Part shown: in pieces, positions 1 through 6,199 of the stretch
Layout: each line of letters begins with the position of its first letter
Position numbering within the stretch: position 1 is the stretch's first letter
The notes under the pieces: generated by a model
Database searches by the model: none
Told to the model about the DNA's origin: nothing
What the model saw: only the letters and a program-made list of their open reading frames with translations
Made by a program: the position numbers and the translations under genes
Source: JAKQIM01 sp029557965
Lineage (GTDB): Bacteria > Chloroflexota > Anaerolineae > Anaerolineales > UBA4823
Direction of reading: 5' to 3'
DNA: 6,247 bases
Assembly (NCBI GenBank): GCA_035341015.1
Contig: DAOQUL010000133.1
Span: 1-6,247 of the forward strand

Positions 1-297
1 CTCCAACAGACCTGCGATCACTTCACCAGTCAACCCTTGAACAAACAAGTTGGCATCTGGGCGACGGCGCTGAACAACCAAGAAGAGCAGGGCATCTGCA
101 ATGGTTGAGACGTGGTTGAAAGCTACCAGGCAGCCGCCTTGCGCCGGGATATTTGCTTCACCATCTATCCTCAAACGATAAAACAAACGCGCCAACGCCA
201 GCACAAACCTCGGCCCGCCCAGGCGTCGGGCCAACTGGAGGAGCCAGAGCTTACGAGCATAATGGATACGCTGCTTAAAACCTTCGAGCATGATCAT
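1..297 (-). CDS. PlsC-like acyltransferase, N-terminal 99 residues (cut by window edge)
   Basis: This reading frame is open from the ATG at 297 to the left edge and gives 99 residues with no stop. A basic, amphipathic N-terminus (MIMLEGFKQR, then leucine-rich helices to about residue 42) leads into RLRIDGEANIPAQGG and then FNHVSTIAD (residues 60-68). This is the layout of lysophospholipid acyltransferases (PlsC/LPLAT family): a lead-in of the type 'G.EN.P..G' before the catalytic His/Asp block. These enzymes move an acyl group from acyl-ACP or acyl-CoA to a lysolipid or similar acceptor at the inner membrane face. Oddly, His62 and Asp68 are separated by five residues, where the family usually has four (HX4D). 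I rechecked the codons and the frame is sound. The ATG shares one base with the TGA of the upstream gene (TGATG) and has no clear ribosome binding site, so translation is probably coupled. A second in-frame ATG lies at 291. The family call is fairly secure; the acceptor is unknown. Confidence 0.72.
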   Translation of the reverse strand, partial: MIMLEGFKQRIHYARKLWLLQLARRLGGPRFVLALARLFYRLRIDGEANIPAQGGCLVAFNHVSTIADALLFLVVQRRRPDANLFVQGLTGEVIAGLLE

Positions 298-956
298 CAA
301 TAATGTGATGTACGTAGGGTGTGACCGCCATCCGCCTTGCCTTGAGCAGTACGCATCTGGGCATCCAGCGAAGCGGCATAAGTAACCCACTTCAGCAAGC
401 TTTCGTGATCAAACAATACCTGGTAAAGCTGTTGGCCCACCACCAGTGCCAGGCAAAAATTGACCACGGCATACACACCGTTCACCTGGCAAAGAGGAAA
501 ATCAAGCTGTTGTTGATCATCTCGCCAGGCAAAGCGTTGATCGGTCAGGAACAATTGCCCCCGCCCCACTCGCCGCGTGTCTGCCTCACCACCAGGCGGG
601 CTGTTTGGCCTGGCTGCCCACAACTCGGCCGCACCCGAAGCCAGGTAAACGGATTCTTGCTCGGATAATGGAAAATCCAGCAAGCGATCGTCCTTTGGCA
701 AAGTTTCAAGGCGCAGCGTCTTTTTCATCAGCGCATACCAGTCTGCCAGGTTGCGCTCATCGCCTACCGACAGAGAGCCGCGCGCTCCTCTTCGGACAAG
801 CTTGAGGTAAAAACCTTTTCCCGCCACACGCCGCACTCGCCAGCGCGCTCCGCACGCTGTACAGTCCACCACTTCTGGCCGCAGCCAGGGCTGGCGATGC
901 GTCAAAACATCATTTACCTGGCACAAAGGGCAGCGCCACAACAGATCAGGAATCAC
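297..956 (-). CDS. Zn-ribbon protein with C-terminal PH/GRAM-like domain, function unknown
   Basis: Predicted 219-residue soluble protein. Near the N-terminus are two CxxC pairs (CPLC and, about 20 residues later, CTAC), the pattern of a small zinc ribbon. The C-terminal half has a stretch GQLFLTDQRFAWRDD followed by hydrophobic strands and a final helix around LLKWVTYAASL. This resembles the 'G.L.lT..Rl.f' core of GRAM/PH-like folds, which often bind lipids or membranes. The middle (LADWYALMKK region) is helical and acidic-basic. I do not recognise a named family, and no catalytic motif is visible. Start choice: I prefer the GTG at 956 because AGGAG lies 10 nt upstream and it overlaps the ACP stop by only 11 nt. 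An ATG at 989 would add 11 residues but has no ribosome binding site. It sits between the ACP and acyltransferase genes in the operon, so it may be an accessory or membrane-tethering factor for acyl transfer (inference). Confidence 0.7.
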   Translation of the reverse strand: MIPDLLWRCPLCQVNDVLTHRQPWLRPEVVDCTACGARWRVRRVAGKGFYLKLVRRGARGSLSVGDERNLADWYALMKKTLRLETLPKDDRLLDFPLSEQESVYLASGAAELWAARPNSPPGGEADTRRVGRGQLFLTDQRFAWRDDQQQLDFPLCQVNGVYAVVNFCLALVVGQQLYQVLFDHESLLKWVTYAASLDAQMRTAQGKADGGHTLRTSHY

Positions 957-1203
957 AACCTGCCTGCTCCTGATAATACTGGTACGCATCGCCGACCGTC
1001 TGGATGCGCCACGCCAGGTCGGGCGTTACCTCTATACCCAACCTTTGCAGCTCCAACAGCACTTCCACCAGCTTGATTGAATCCACACCCAGGTCGGTCA
1101 CAAAATACGCGCCCGGGGTGATCAGCTCAACCGGCGCATCCAAAATACCTGCCACCAGGCCCTGGAACTGCTCAAAAGAGAGCGGCTTCACGGTTTCAGG
1201 CAT
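946..1203 (-). CDS. Stand-alone acyl carrier protein
   Basis: An 85-residue acidic, helical protein with the phosphopantetheine attachment motif TDLGVDSIKLVEVL; Ser42 is the predicted carrier serine. The length and the position of the serine near the middle match free acyl carrier proteins. The motif reads DSIK-VE rather than the DSLD-VE typical of housekeeping fatty-acid AcpP, which points to a specialised carrier of the polyketide, PUFA-synthase or dedicated-ligase type (family knowledge). The holo form would need a phosphopantetheinyl transferase, which is not seen here. The ATG at 1203 is chosen because a perfect AGGAGG sits 9 nt upstream. A longer frame starting at 1257 would add 18 unrelated residues inside the ligase C-terminus. 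The gene overlaps the ligase stop by 8 nt, so it is almost certainly co-transcribed and coupled to it. The likely partner for loading is the neighbouring AMP-forming ligase, and the likely off-loading enzyme is the acyltransferase. Confidence 0.9.
   Translation of the reverse strand: MPETVKPLSFEQFQGLVAGILDAPVELITPGAYFVTDLGVDSIKLVEVLLELQRLGIEVTPDLAWRIQTVGDAYQYYQEQAGCDS
967..971 (-). promoter_or_regulatory. Ribosome binding site AGGAG favouring a GTG start
   Basis: AGGAG on the minus strand, 10 nt before the GTG at 956 and inside the ACP coding end. The alternative ATG at 989 has no comparable site, so this favours GTG as the start of the Zn-ribbon gene. Confidence 0.6.
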
Positions 1204-2782
1204 GTGTAAGCTCCTCCTGTGCCAGCTCGCGCAGCTTATATTTTTGCACCTTGCCAATTGCCGTAACCGGCAAACGTTCTACAAAACGCACCTGTTCGGG
1301 CATCTTAAAAGGTGCAATCTGCCCACGGCAGTGCTCTACAACCTGGATGACGGTCAATTGCGCCCCGGGTTGGGGTTCCACAAACGCCCAAATCGCTTCA
1401 CCTGTCAAAGGATGCGGCACACCCACCACAGCCGCCCTCCGCACACCGGCATGGGTATGCAGTACCGTCTCGATTTCAGCCGGAAAGATATTCTGCCCGG
1501 CACGGATGATGAGATCCTTTTTTCGATCGCTCAAGCGCAGGTAACCATCTTCCCCTATTGTGCCAATATCGCCCGTGTAATACCAGCCATCAGCATCTAA
1601 TGCCTGTACAGATAGGTCAGGCGCATTATAGTAGCCCAGCATCATCTGAGAGGTACGCACAGCAATCTCTCCGCGCTCTCCTGTGGGCAAGGGATGGCGC
1701 CGATCGTCCACAATGCGCACCTGTACACCCGGCGCAGGCTTCCCCACCGTGGTCGCCGCCATCTCCCAGCCATCATCCAGCCCCGTCCAAGAGATGACCA
1801 TGCTCTCGGTGGTGGCGTAAATATTCTCGATATTGCAACCAAAGTGCGCATGGATGGCACGCGCCAGTTCTGGCGGGCAAGGCTCTGCTGAAAAAGTCAA
1901 CCTGCGCAGTGAAGACAGGTCATAATGTTCTCTCTCAACGGCCCTGAGCATCAGGCGGTACATGGTTGGCGAACCAACCACCTGCGTTACCCGCTCCCGC
2001 TCGATAGCCGCCAGCATCTCAAGTGGGTCAAAGCGGTCCATCAGCACGATCTTCCCCCCACCCAAGAGCGCCGCCACGCTGCCCAACATGCCGCCAAATT
2101 GGTATGGCGGGAAAGGCAGCAGCAAGCTGCGCATCAGGCTCATATCGAGGCGCGGCCCCACCGAGCGCACCGCTAACCCAAAGGTGCGCTGTGGATTATG
2201 CATCACCCCTTTTGGCAGGCCAGTGGTGCCAGAAGTATAAGTGATCAGCGAAAGGTCTTCGCCAGTGATGGTGGGCGATGCCAGCTTCTTCCCCCACCCC
2301 ATTAACTCGGCCATCGAATAGAACGTATCCCCATCACTTTCGCCCTCGGGCGCATCCAACACGATCACCCGGCGCAGCTCGGGCAGGGATGGCAGCAACC
2401 GTTCAAACATCGCCGGGTAATCTCGCCCCAGCCAACGCTGGGGAATGATGACTGCCCGCGCCCCACAATCCGTCAAGATATGCTGAAGCTCGCGCTCGCT
2501 TAACAGCGGGTTGAGCGGCACATTGACCGTGCCCATCATCTGAGGCAAGAACATCGTGTAGAATGATGTTGGGCAGGCCGGCAGCAGGGTTGCAATGCGC
2601 TCGCCGCGCCGGATGCCCAAGGCCTGCAGGCCCCCACCCAGTGCCTGGATATCGGCAAAGGCCTGCCGGCGTGTCAGGCGCTGTTCTTTGAAAATCAGCA
2701 GTTCACTTTCGGGCCGTATCGTGAAAGCCAGCTTGAGCAGCCTTTGTGAGCCAATCTTACCCAACAACCTTTGGAAAATCAT
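1196..2782 (-). CDS. AMP-forming acyl-CoA/acyl-ACP ligase (ANL superfamily)
   Basis: Complete 528-residue adenylate-forming enzyme, normal length for the family. Visible core motifs in order: the phosphate loop TYTSGTTGLPKG (181-192), YATTES (322-327), WYYTGD (400-405, with ribose-binding Asp405), LSDRKKDLIIRAGQNIFPAEIE (417-438, the hinge and Arg420 region), and the C-terminal catalytic lysine in PVTAIGKVQ (Lys511). All residues needed for adenylation and thioester formation appear intact. It would activate a carboxylic acid with ATP and pass it to CoA or to a carrier protein. The adjacent ACP makes acyl-ACP ligase activity plausible (inference). Resemblance is to medium/long-chain FadD-type ligases rather than FAAL enzymes, but chain length cannot be read by eye. 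It is the first gene of the left operon. The start ATG at 2782 lacks an obvious Shine-Dalgarno sequence. A nearby later start is possible, but the N-terminus from residue 2 already looks family-like. Confidence 0.92.
   Translation of the reverse strand: MIFQRLLGKIGSQRLLKLAFTIRPESELLIFKEQRLTRRQAFADIQALGGGLQALGIRRGERIATLLPACPTSFYTMFLPQMMGTVNVPLNPLLSERELQHILTDCGARAVIIPQRWLGRDYPAMFERLLPSLPELRRVIVLDAPEGESDGDTFYSMAELMGWGKKLASPTITGEDLSLITYTSGTTGLPKGVMHNPQRTFGLAVRSVGPRLDMSLMRSLLLPFPPYQFGGMLGSVAALLGGGKIVLMDRFDPLEMLAAIERERVTQVVGSPTMYRLMLRAVEREHYDLSSLRRLTFSAEPCPPELARAIHAHFGCNIENIYATTESMVISWTGLDDGWEMAATTVGKPAPGVQVRIVDDRRHPLPTGERGEIAVRTSQMMLGYYNAPDLSVQALDADGWYYTGDIGTIGEDGYLRLSDRKKDLIIRAGQNIFPAEIETVLHTHAGVRRAAVVGVPHPLTGEAIWAFVEPQPGAQLTVIQVVEHCRGQIAPFKMPEQVRFVERLPVTAIGKVQKYKLRELAQEELTHA
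1213..1218 (-). promoter_or_regulatory. Ribosome binding site AGGAGG of the ACP gene
   Basis: A perfect AGGAGG on the minus strand, 9 nt before the ATG at 1203 and inside the last codons of the ligase gene. It decides the 85-residue ACP start over the longer frame from 1257. Confidence 0.8.
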
Positions 2783-2799
2783 GCTTTTCAGTGTATCAT
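2771..2799 (+). promoter_or_regulatory. Candidate sigma70-type promoter for the Lgt-like gene
   Basis: TTGGAA (2771-2776) and TATCAT (2794-2799) are separated by 17 nt, matching 4 of 6 and 5 of 6 consensus bases. The predicted start of transcription, near 2806, leaves a leader of roughly 24 nt containing GGAGA (2818-2822) 7 nt before the ATG at 2830. The -35 element lies within the first codons of the divergent ligase gene. No equally good promoter is seen for the ligase in the 47-bp gap; a TTTAAT (2803 to 2798, minus) could be its -10 but lacks a matching -35. Confidence 0.4.
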
Positions 2800-2829
2800 T
2801 AAACTGTTCGTTTTTGTGGAGACTCTCTT

Positions 2830-3621
2830 ATGTATCCAACCATCCTCATCGGCAGTTTCAAACTTAGCACTCACCTGGTATTGAATTTGCTGGCTGCCAT
2901 TGCGGTGGGAATCTTCGCCAACTACCGCGCTCTGAAACGCGGCTATCGTTCCACTGTAAATGAAGTGATCAACCTGGTTTTTTACCTGGCGTTGGGAGTG
3001 CTGGGAGGGGCTTACCTGGGCCTGTTCATTCCATATGCAACCAACCATTTGGCCGGAAACCCGGCCCCCGCACAATGGTGGTTGAGCGGGCAGAATTGGT
3101 TTGGGGCCGTAACTGGCGGCTCTTTGGCCGGGCTGCTCTACTGCAAGCACAACCATCGCCCGGTAGGGTGGTCTTTTGACCTGTTTGCGCCGCTCTTGCC
3201 GCTTGCTCTGGCGATCGTGCGCATCGGCTGCCAGTTGGCTGGCGACTCATATGGCAAATTAACCAGCACCTGGCTGGCTATGCGCCTGCCCGATGATCAT
3301 GGCCTGTGGGCCAACCGGTACCCAACCCAGATCGTAGACACACTGATCAACCTGCTGATCTTATTTGCCCTGCTAAGTTTCGAGCGCTGGACCATTCAGA
3401 GTGGCAAAGGGCGCGGCTGGCCGTTTGAAGGTTTTCTCTTCTGGTTGTATGTGCTGCTGTTCTGCGGCCAACGCTTGTACTTCGAAGCCTGGCGCGGCGA
3501 CACACCCATCTTATTTGGCACCTGGACCTGGAACCACTTGTACAGCTTGCTCGGGTTCATGGCTGCACTGGTCGGGATCGCATGGGAGCTCAGGCGAGCA
3601 TCTACTCTTAAGCCAACGTGA
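2830..3621 (+). CDS. Lgt-family (prolipoprotein diacylglyceryl transferase-like) membrane protein
   Basis: A 263-residue protein with about seven hydrophobic segments (roughly 12-32, 45-66, 90-106, 117-135, 168-184, 200-217, 236-252). Lgt landmarks are present in order: a GAVTGGSLAG glycine block (92-101), DLFAPLLPLALAIVRIGC with the signature Arg131 (117-134), AGDSYG (137-142), RYPTQIVD (163-170, equivalent to the 'HPTQLYE' block), and a late YFEAWRGD Arg (Arg222). True Lgt transfers diacylglyceryl from phosphatidylglycerol to the lipobox cysteine of prolipoproteins. Departures: the position of E. coli His103 appears to be Thr95, and the Asn of the R-I-G-N signature is Cys134. The protein may be a divergent Lgt or a paralogue with another substrate. 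GGAGA lies 7 nt before the ATG. The TGA stop is inside the downstream hairpin. The gene stands alone between two opposite-strand operons. Confidence 0.8.
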   Translation: MYPTILIGSFKLSTHLVLNLLAAIAVGIFANYRALKRGYRSTVNEVINLVFYLALGVLGGAYLGLFIPYATNHLAGNPAPAQWWLSGQNWFGAVTGGSLAGLLYCKHNHRPVGWSFDLFAPLLPLALAIVRIGCQLAGDSYGKLTSTWLAMRLPDDHGLWANRYPTQIVDTLINLLILFALLSFERWTIQSGKGRGWPFEGFLFWLYVLLFCGQRLYFEAWRGDTPILFGTWTWNHLYSLLGFMAALVGIAWELRRASTLKPT

Positions 3622-3648
3622 AGTGGCGCTCACGCATCACTTCACGTT
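3615..3648. terminator. Hairpin between convergent genes, candidate bidirectional terminator
   Basis: AACGTGAAGTG (3615-3625) is exactly complementary in reverse to CACTTCACGTT (3638-3648), an 11-bp perfect stem. Inside, GCG (3626-3628) can pair with CGC (3633-3635) around a CTCA loop, leaving a two-base bulge (3636-3637). It overlaps the stop codon of the Lgt-like gene (TGA at 3619-3621) and starts 12 nt after the stop of the minus-strand permease, so it could serve both transcripts. Neither side has a proper T-run, so it is not a textbook intrinsic terminator. It could instead be a 3' end-protecting stem loop. Confidence 0.55.
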
Positions 3649-3660
3649 CGTTCGCCATCC

Positions 3661-4455
3661 CTAAATATACAGATCGCGCTTGTTATAGATCCAATACGCC
3701 CCTGCCAGGCAGGTGACGATGATCACTGCCGAGAGCAGCAGGTAGATTCCATCCACTGTGCCCCTGCGGAAGAGCTCGCCCGCATCAAAATACTTGAACG
3801 GCGTGAAGTACTTTAGAAAATCCAGGTTTTCGTTCAATACCGACACAATGGATATAAAGTAAGTTACCAAAATGATGCCCACCGCCGTCGAACCAGACAG
3901 TTTGTAACGCTTCATGGCACAGCCTAATAACAGCCCTATCGCCAAGAAGATCAGCTCGATGGCAAACATAGCCCGCATTTCTAGCCCTAAGAAGTCGTAG
4001 AAGGCCTGGTCGGGGTTGAACGAGCGCGTCCCTACCAGTGACATGCCCCAGGTGATCAAGGCAAAGGCGGCGCAGTTGACCACCGCCGCCAGCGCTTTGG
4101 CGGTGACAACCCGGCTGCGCGAAACCGGCAGCACCAATGAGAATTCAACCGTTTTATCGCGCTCTTCTTTAGAAATGATGTCACTACCCCACATGGCTGC
4201 CGCAATAGCGCCCATCAACGCAAAGTAAATGAACATGATGCCGTAGAACCCGCTCACCGTGGTCAGGTTAAAGGCTCGCATGCTCAAGGCATCCAACAGC
4301 GCTGGCGGCATCGCATCCAGCATCTTCACCGTTTCTGGGTCGCCGGCAAAGGCTGAGAACTTGGCCGCAGCCATCATGATCAAGAGTGAGATGATCACAC
4401 TCCAGATGAGCAGAGATTTGAGGTTAGCTTTCAGCTCACGTAGAAAGATGTTCAT
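3661..4455 (-). CDS. ABC-2 type transporter permease (second of two)
   Basis: Predicted 264-residue inner membrane protein with six hydrophobic helices (about 14-32, 71-91, 123-143, 163-182, 190-209, 236-256). The cytoplasmic segment DIISKEERDKTVEFSLVLPV (92-111) followed by SRSRVVTAK is the hallmark 'E-E-r-gT-e-fLl..Pvsr..i...K' coupling helix region of ABC-2 exporters. The C-terminus YWIYNKRD matches the YW.Y.(K/R)RD tail of the other permease, as do LKS.LIW near the start and a TPFK loop (218-221). It therefore arose as a duplicate of its upstream neighbour and probably forms a heterodimer with it. Its AGGAGG ribosome binding site (4462-4467) shares a base with the TAA stop of the upstream permease, 6 nt before the ATG. 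It is the last gene of the exporter operon. The substrate is unknown. Confidence 0.88.
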   Translation of the reverse strand: MNIFLRELKANLKSLLIWSVIISLLIMMAAAKFSAFAGDPETVKMLDAMPPALLDALSMRAFNLTTVSGFYGIMFIYFALMGAIAAAMWGSDIISKEERDKTVEFSLVLPVSRSRVVTAKALAAVVNCAAFALITWGMSLVGTRSFNPDQAFYDFLGLEMRAMFAIELIFLAIGLLLGCAMKRYKLSGSTAVGIILVTYFISIVSVLNENLDFLKYFTPFKYFDAGELFRRGTVDGIYLLLSAVIIVTCLAGAYWIYNKRDLYI

Positions 4456-4466
4456 CTTGTGCCTCC

Positions 4467-5276
4467 TTACGACACCGCCGGGATGTCGCGCCGGGTATAC
4501 AACCAGTAGCTGGCCCCCAGCGCCACCAGGCTAACCGCCATATTCAACAACATCAGCGGCACATCATATGCAGCTTCTGTGAGGATATAGGTCGGATCGA
4601 TGTGCTTGAAGGGTGTGATCAGCTCAAGGGCCACATCCCCCAATACCCCACTGAAGGCATTCAGCACGTACATACCAAAGCCCAGCCCCAGCCCATAAGG
4701 TGTCACACTGCGCACCCGTTTGACCAACAGCGAAATGACCAGCCCCACGCTCAGGAAGAAGAGCTGGAAGATCACAATGCTGGCCAACACCAACAACAGC
4801 GAGCGCACATCATACTCGTGCTCGCCGCGAAAAAGCTCAATGGCAGTGAAACTGACCACCCATATCACCAGGTTGGTGATGGTCAGGCTGGTCAGGGCAG
4901 CCAAGAGCTTGCTGGTCAACACCTGGGCGCGACTGACCGGCTTGCTCAGCAAGAAGTCTGCCGTCAGCTCACTTTCTTCGATCGAGACCAGGCCAAAACC
5001 ATAATTACTGGCCTGGATTGCCAGGCAAAGCTGGACAAACATGAAAACGAAGCTGTAAAAACCCAGTACTGTAGAGAGGTCCATGCGGTCCATGCCAAAG
5101 GCGGCCCGCAGCTCCTGCGGATACCTGGCCAGGAAATCATTCATCAACGCCGCTTCATCGGCAAAAATCGGGAACATGGCAAAAAAGAAAACCAGCAGCA
5201 CCGTTATCCCCAGCGTCCAGATGAGCACCGACTTCAGCCGGGCGCGGAACTCGTGTAGGTAGATGTTTGCTTTCAT
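4467..5276 (-). CDS. ABC-2 type transporter permease (first of two)
   Basis: Predicted 269-residue membrane protein with six hydrophobic helices (about 16-38, 71-92, 124-147, 158-184, 192-210, 239-260). After helix 2 comes SIEESELTADFLLSKPVSRA (98-117), the conserved Glu-Glu and P-V-S-R coupling segment of ABC-2 exporters. The large first loop holds MDLSTVLGFY (65-74), mirrored in the neighbour by FNLTTVSGFY. The TPFKHID loop (221-227) lies between helices 5 and 6. The gene starts 9 nt after the ATPase stop; the stop codon region TAGGCGG provides a mediocre ribosome binding site. Together with the ATPase and the second permease it should form one exporter, one copy of each permease with two ATPase subunits being the usual inference for such triplets. 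It resembles bacitracin/lantibiotic-immunity or drug-efflux permeases in layout, but no substrate can be assigned. Confidence 0.88.
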   Translation of the reverse strand: MKANIYLHEFRARLKSVLIWTLGITVLLVFFFAMFPIFADEAALMNDFLARYPQELRAAFGMDRMDLSTVLGFYSFVFMFVQLCLAIQASNYGFGLVSIEESELTADFLLSKPVSRAQVLTSKLLAALTSLTITNLVIWVVSFTAIELFRGEHEYDVRSLLLVLASIVIFQLFFLSVGLVISLLVKRVRSVTPYGLGLGFGMYVLNAFSGVLGDVALELITPFKHIDPTYILTEAAYDVPLMLLNMAVSLVALGASYWLYTRRDIPAVS

Positions 5277-5285
5277 GGTCGCCGC

Positions 5286-6158
5286 CTATTCATAGTAATG
5301 CATGAAGATTTCTTCCAGCGTCGGCTCTTCGATGGTCACATCGGCCACCTGCATCCCGCTGAGCTTTTGCAGTACGGCGTTGATATCCCCCTTGAAGAAG
5401 AAGCTCAGCGTACCATCCTCCGTCTGCACATTGGTCACGCCCGGCAGGTCGAAAGCGCCCGGTGCCAGCCCATCCGCTGTCAGGCGTACTTTCTTATAGT
5501 TATTTTGCTGCAGGGTGCGGATGTTGGAGATCTCAACGATCTTGCCCTCGCGAATGATGCCCACCCGGCTGCACAAGCGCTGCACCTCGCCCAAGATGTG
5601 CGAGGAGAAGAAGACAGTCACGCCGCGGGCATTCTCAGCCCGGATCAAATCAAAGAACTTGCGCTGCATCAGCGGGTCGAGCCCGGCAGTGGGCTCATCC
5701 AAGAAGAGCAGCTTCGGGCTGTGCAGCAGGCCCTGCACAATGCCTACCTTCTTCTTGTTGCCGTAGGATAGATCGCTGATGCGGCGGTTCATTTCCAGTT
5801 CCATCGTCTCAGACAACTCGCGGATGCGCTCGCGGCAGTCGTGATCGTAAAAACTGGCAGAATACTTGAGCAGGTCGATCACCTTCATTCCTTCGTAATA
5901 ATAAACTTCCGAAGGCAGGTAACCAATATCGCCGCGGATCTCGGGCCCCTGGGTAGCCACATCTTTCCCAAAGACCCTGGCACTGCCGCTGGTCGGGTGG
6001 ATCAACGACAACAGCAGGCGGATGGTGGTAGATTTCCCCGCCCCGTTGGGCCCAATGAAGCCAAAGATTTCCCCTTCTTCCACGCTAAATGACACATCCA
6101 CAATCCCCCGTGATTTGCCATAATATTTGGTCAGGTGAGAAACTTCAATAATGCTCAT
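5286..6158 (-). CDS. ABC transporter ATP-binding protein, BcrA/drug-export type
   Basis: Complete 290-residue ATPase. Motifs: Walker A GPNGAGKST (36-44); a Q-loop region reading GYLPSE (79-84), with Ser where many families have Gln, as is common in this exporter subfamily; signature LSYGN (130-134) in place of LSGGQ; Walker B LLFLDEP (150-156, catalytic Glu155); D-loop AGLDP; and switch histidine in SSHIL (His187). After about residue 215 comes a C-terminal domain of roughly 75 residues, ending in the EEPTLEEIFMHYY motif typical of ABC-2 exporter ATPases. It powers the two permeases encoded directly downstream. I start it at the ATG at 6158 because AAGGAG lies 7 nt upstream and MSIIEV-HLTKYYG is the normal family beginning. 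An open frame extends to 6233 but the extra 25 residues have no family resemblance and run through the promoter. First gene of the exporter operon. Confidence 0.93.
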   Translation of the reverse strand: MSIIEVSHLTKYYGKSRGIVDVSFSVEEGEIFGFIGPNGAGKSTTIRLLLSLIHPTSGSARVFGKDVATQGPEIRGDIGYLPSEVYYYEGMKVIDLLKYSASFYDHDCRERIRELSETMELEMNRRISDLSYGNKKKVGIVQGLLHSPKLLFLDEPTAGLDPLMQRKFFDLIRAENARGVTVFFSSHILGEVQRLCSRVGIIREGKIVEISNIRTLQQNNYKKVRLTADGLAPGAFDLPGVTNVQTEDGTLSFFFKGDINAVLQKLSGMQVADVTIEEPTLEEIFMHYYE

Positions 6159-6165
6159 AAATTCG

Positions 6166-6171
6166 CTCCTT
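6166..6171 (-). promoter_or_regulatory. Ribosome binding site AAGGAG of the ABC ATPase gene
   Basis: AAGGAG on the minus strand, 7 nt before the ATG at 6158. It fixes the start of the ATPase and rules against the upstream ATG at 6233. Confidence 0.75.
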
Positions 6172-6199
6172 GGTCTTTGGTTGTATTGAATTCCCCCCC

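Noticed and set aside
321..805. Two overlapping plus-strand open frames opposite the Zn-ribbon gene
   Set aside because: The minus-strand frame has paired CxxC motifs, a ribosome binding site and operon overlaps; the plus-strand translations look random.
1204..1257. 18-residue extension of the ACP
   Set aside because: It lies wholly within the ligase C-terminus in another frame, and a perfect AGGAGG marks the shorter start.
1004..1600. 198-codon open frame on the plus strand opposite the ligase and ACP
   Set aside because: It crosses two clearly coding minus-strand genes, has no recognisable domain and no ribosome binding site I can see.
4602..5258. 218-codon open frame on the plus strand opposite the first permease
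   Set aside because: Its translation is rich in His and Gln and has no family resemblance. It is antisense to a clear six-helix permease, a usual shadow of hydrophobic codons.
6193..6199. Run of seven C/G in the exporter leader
   Set aside because: Too short to claim phase variation, and it lies outside the coding region and outside the promoter spacer.
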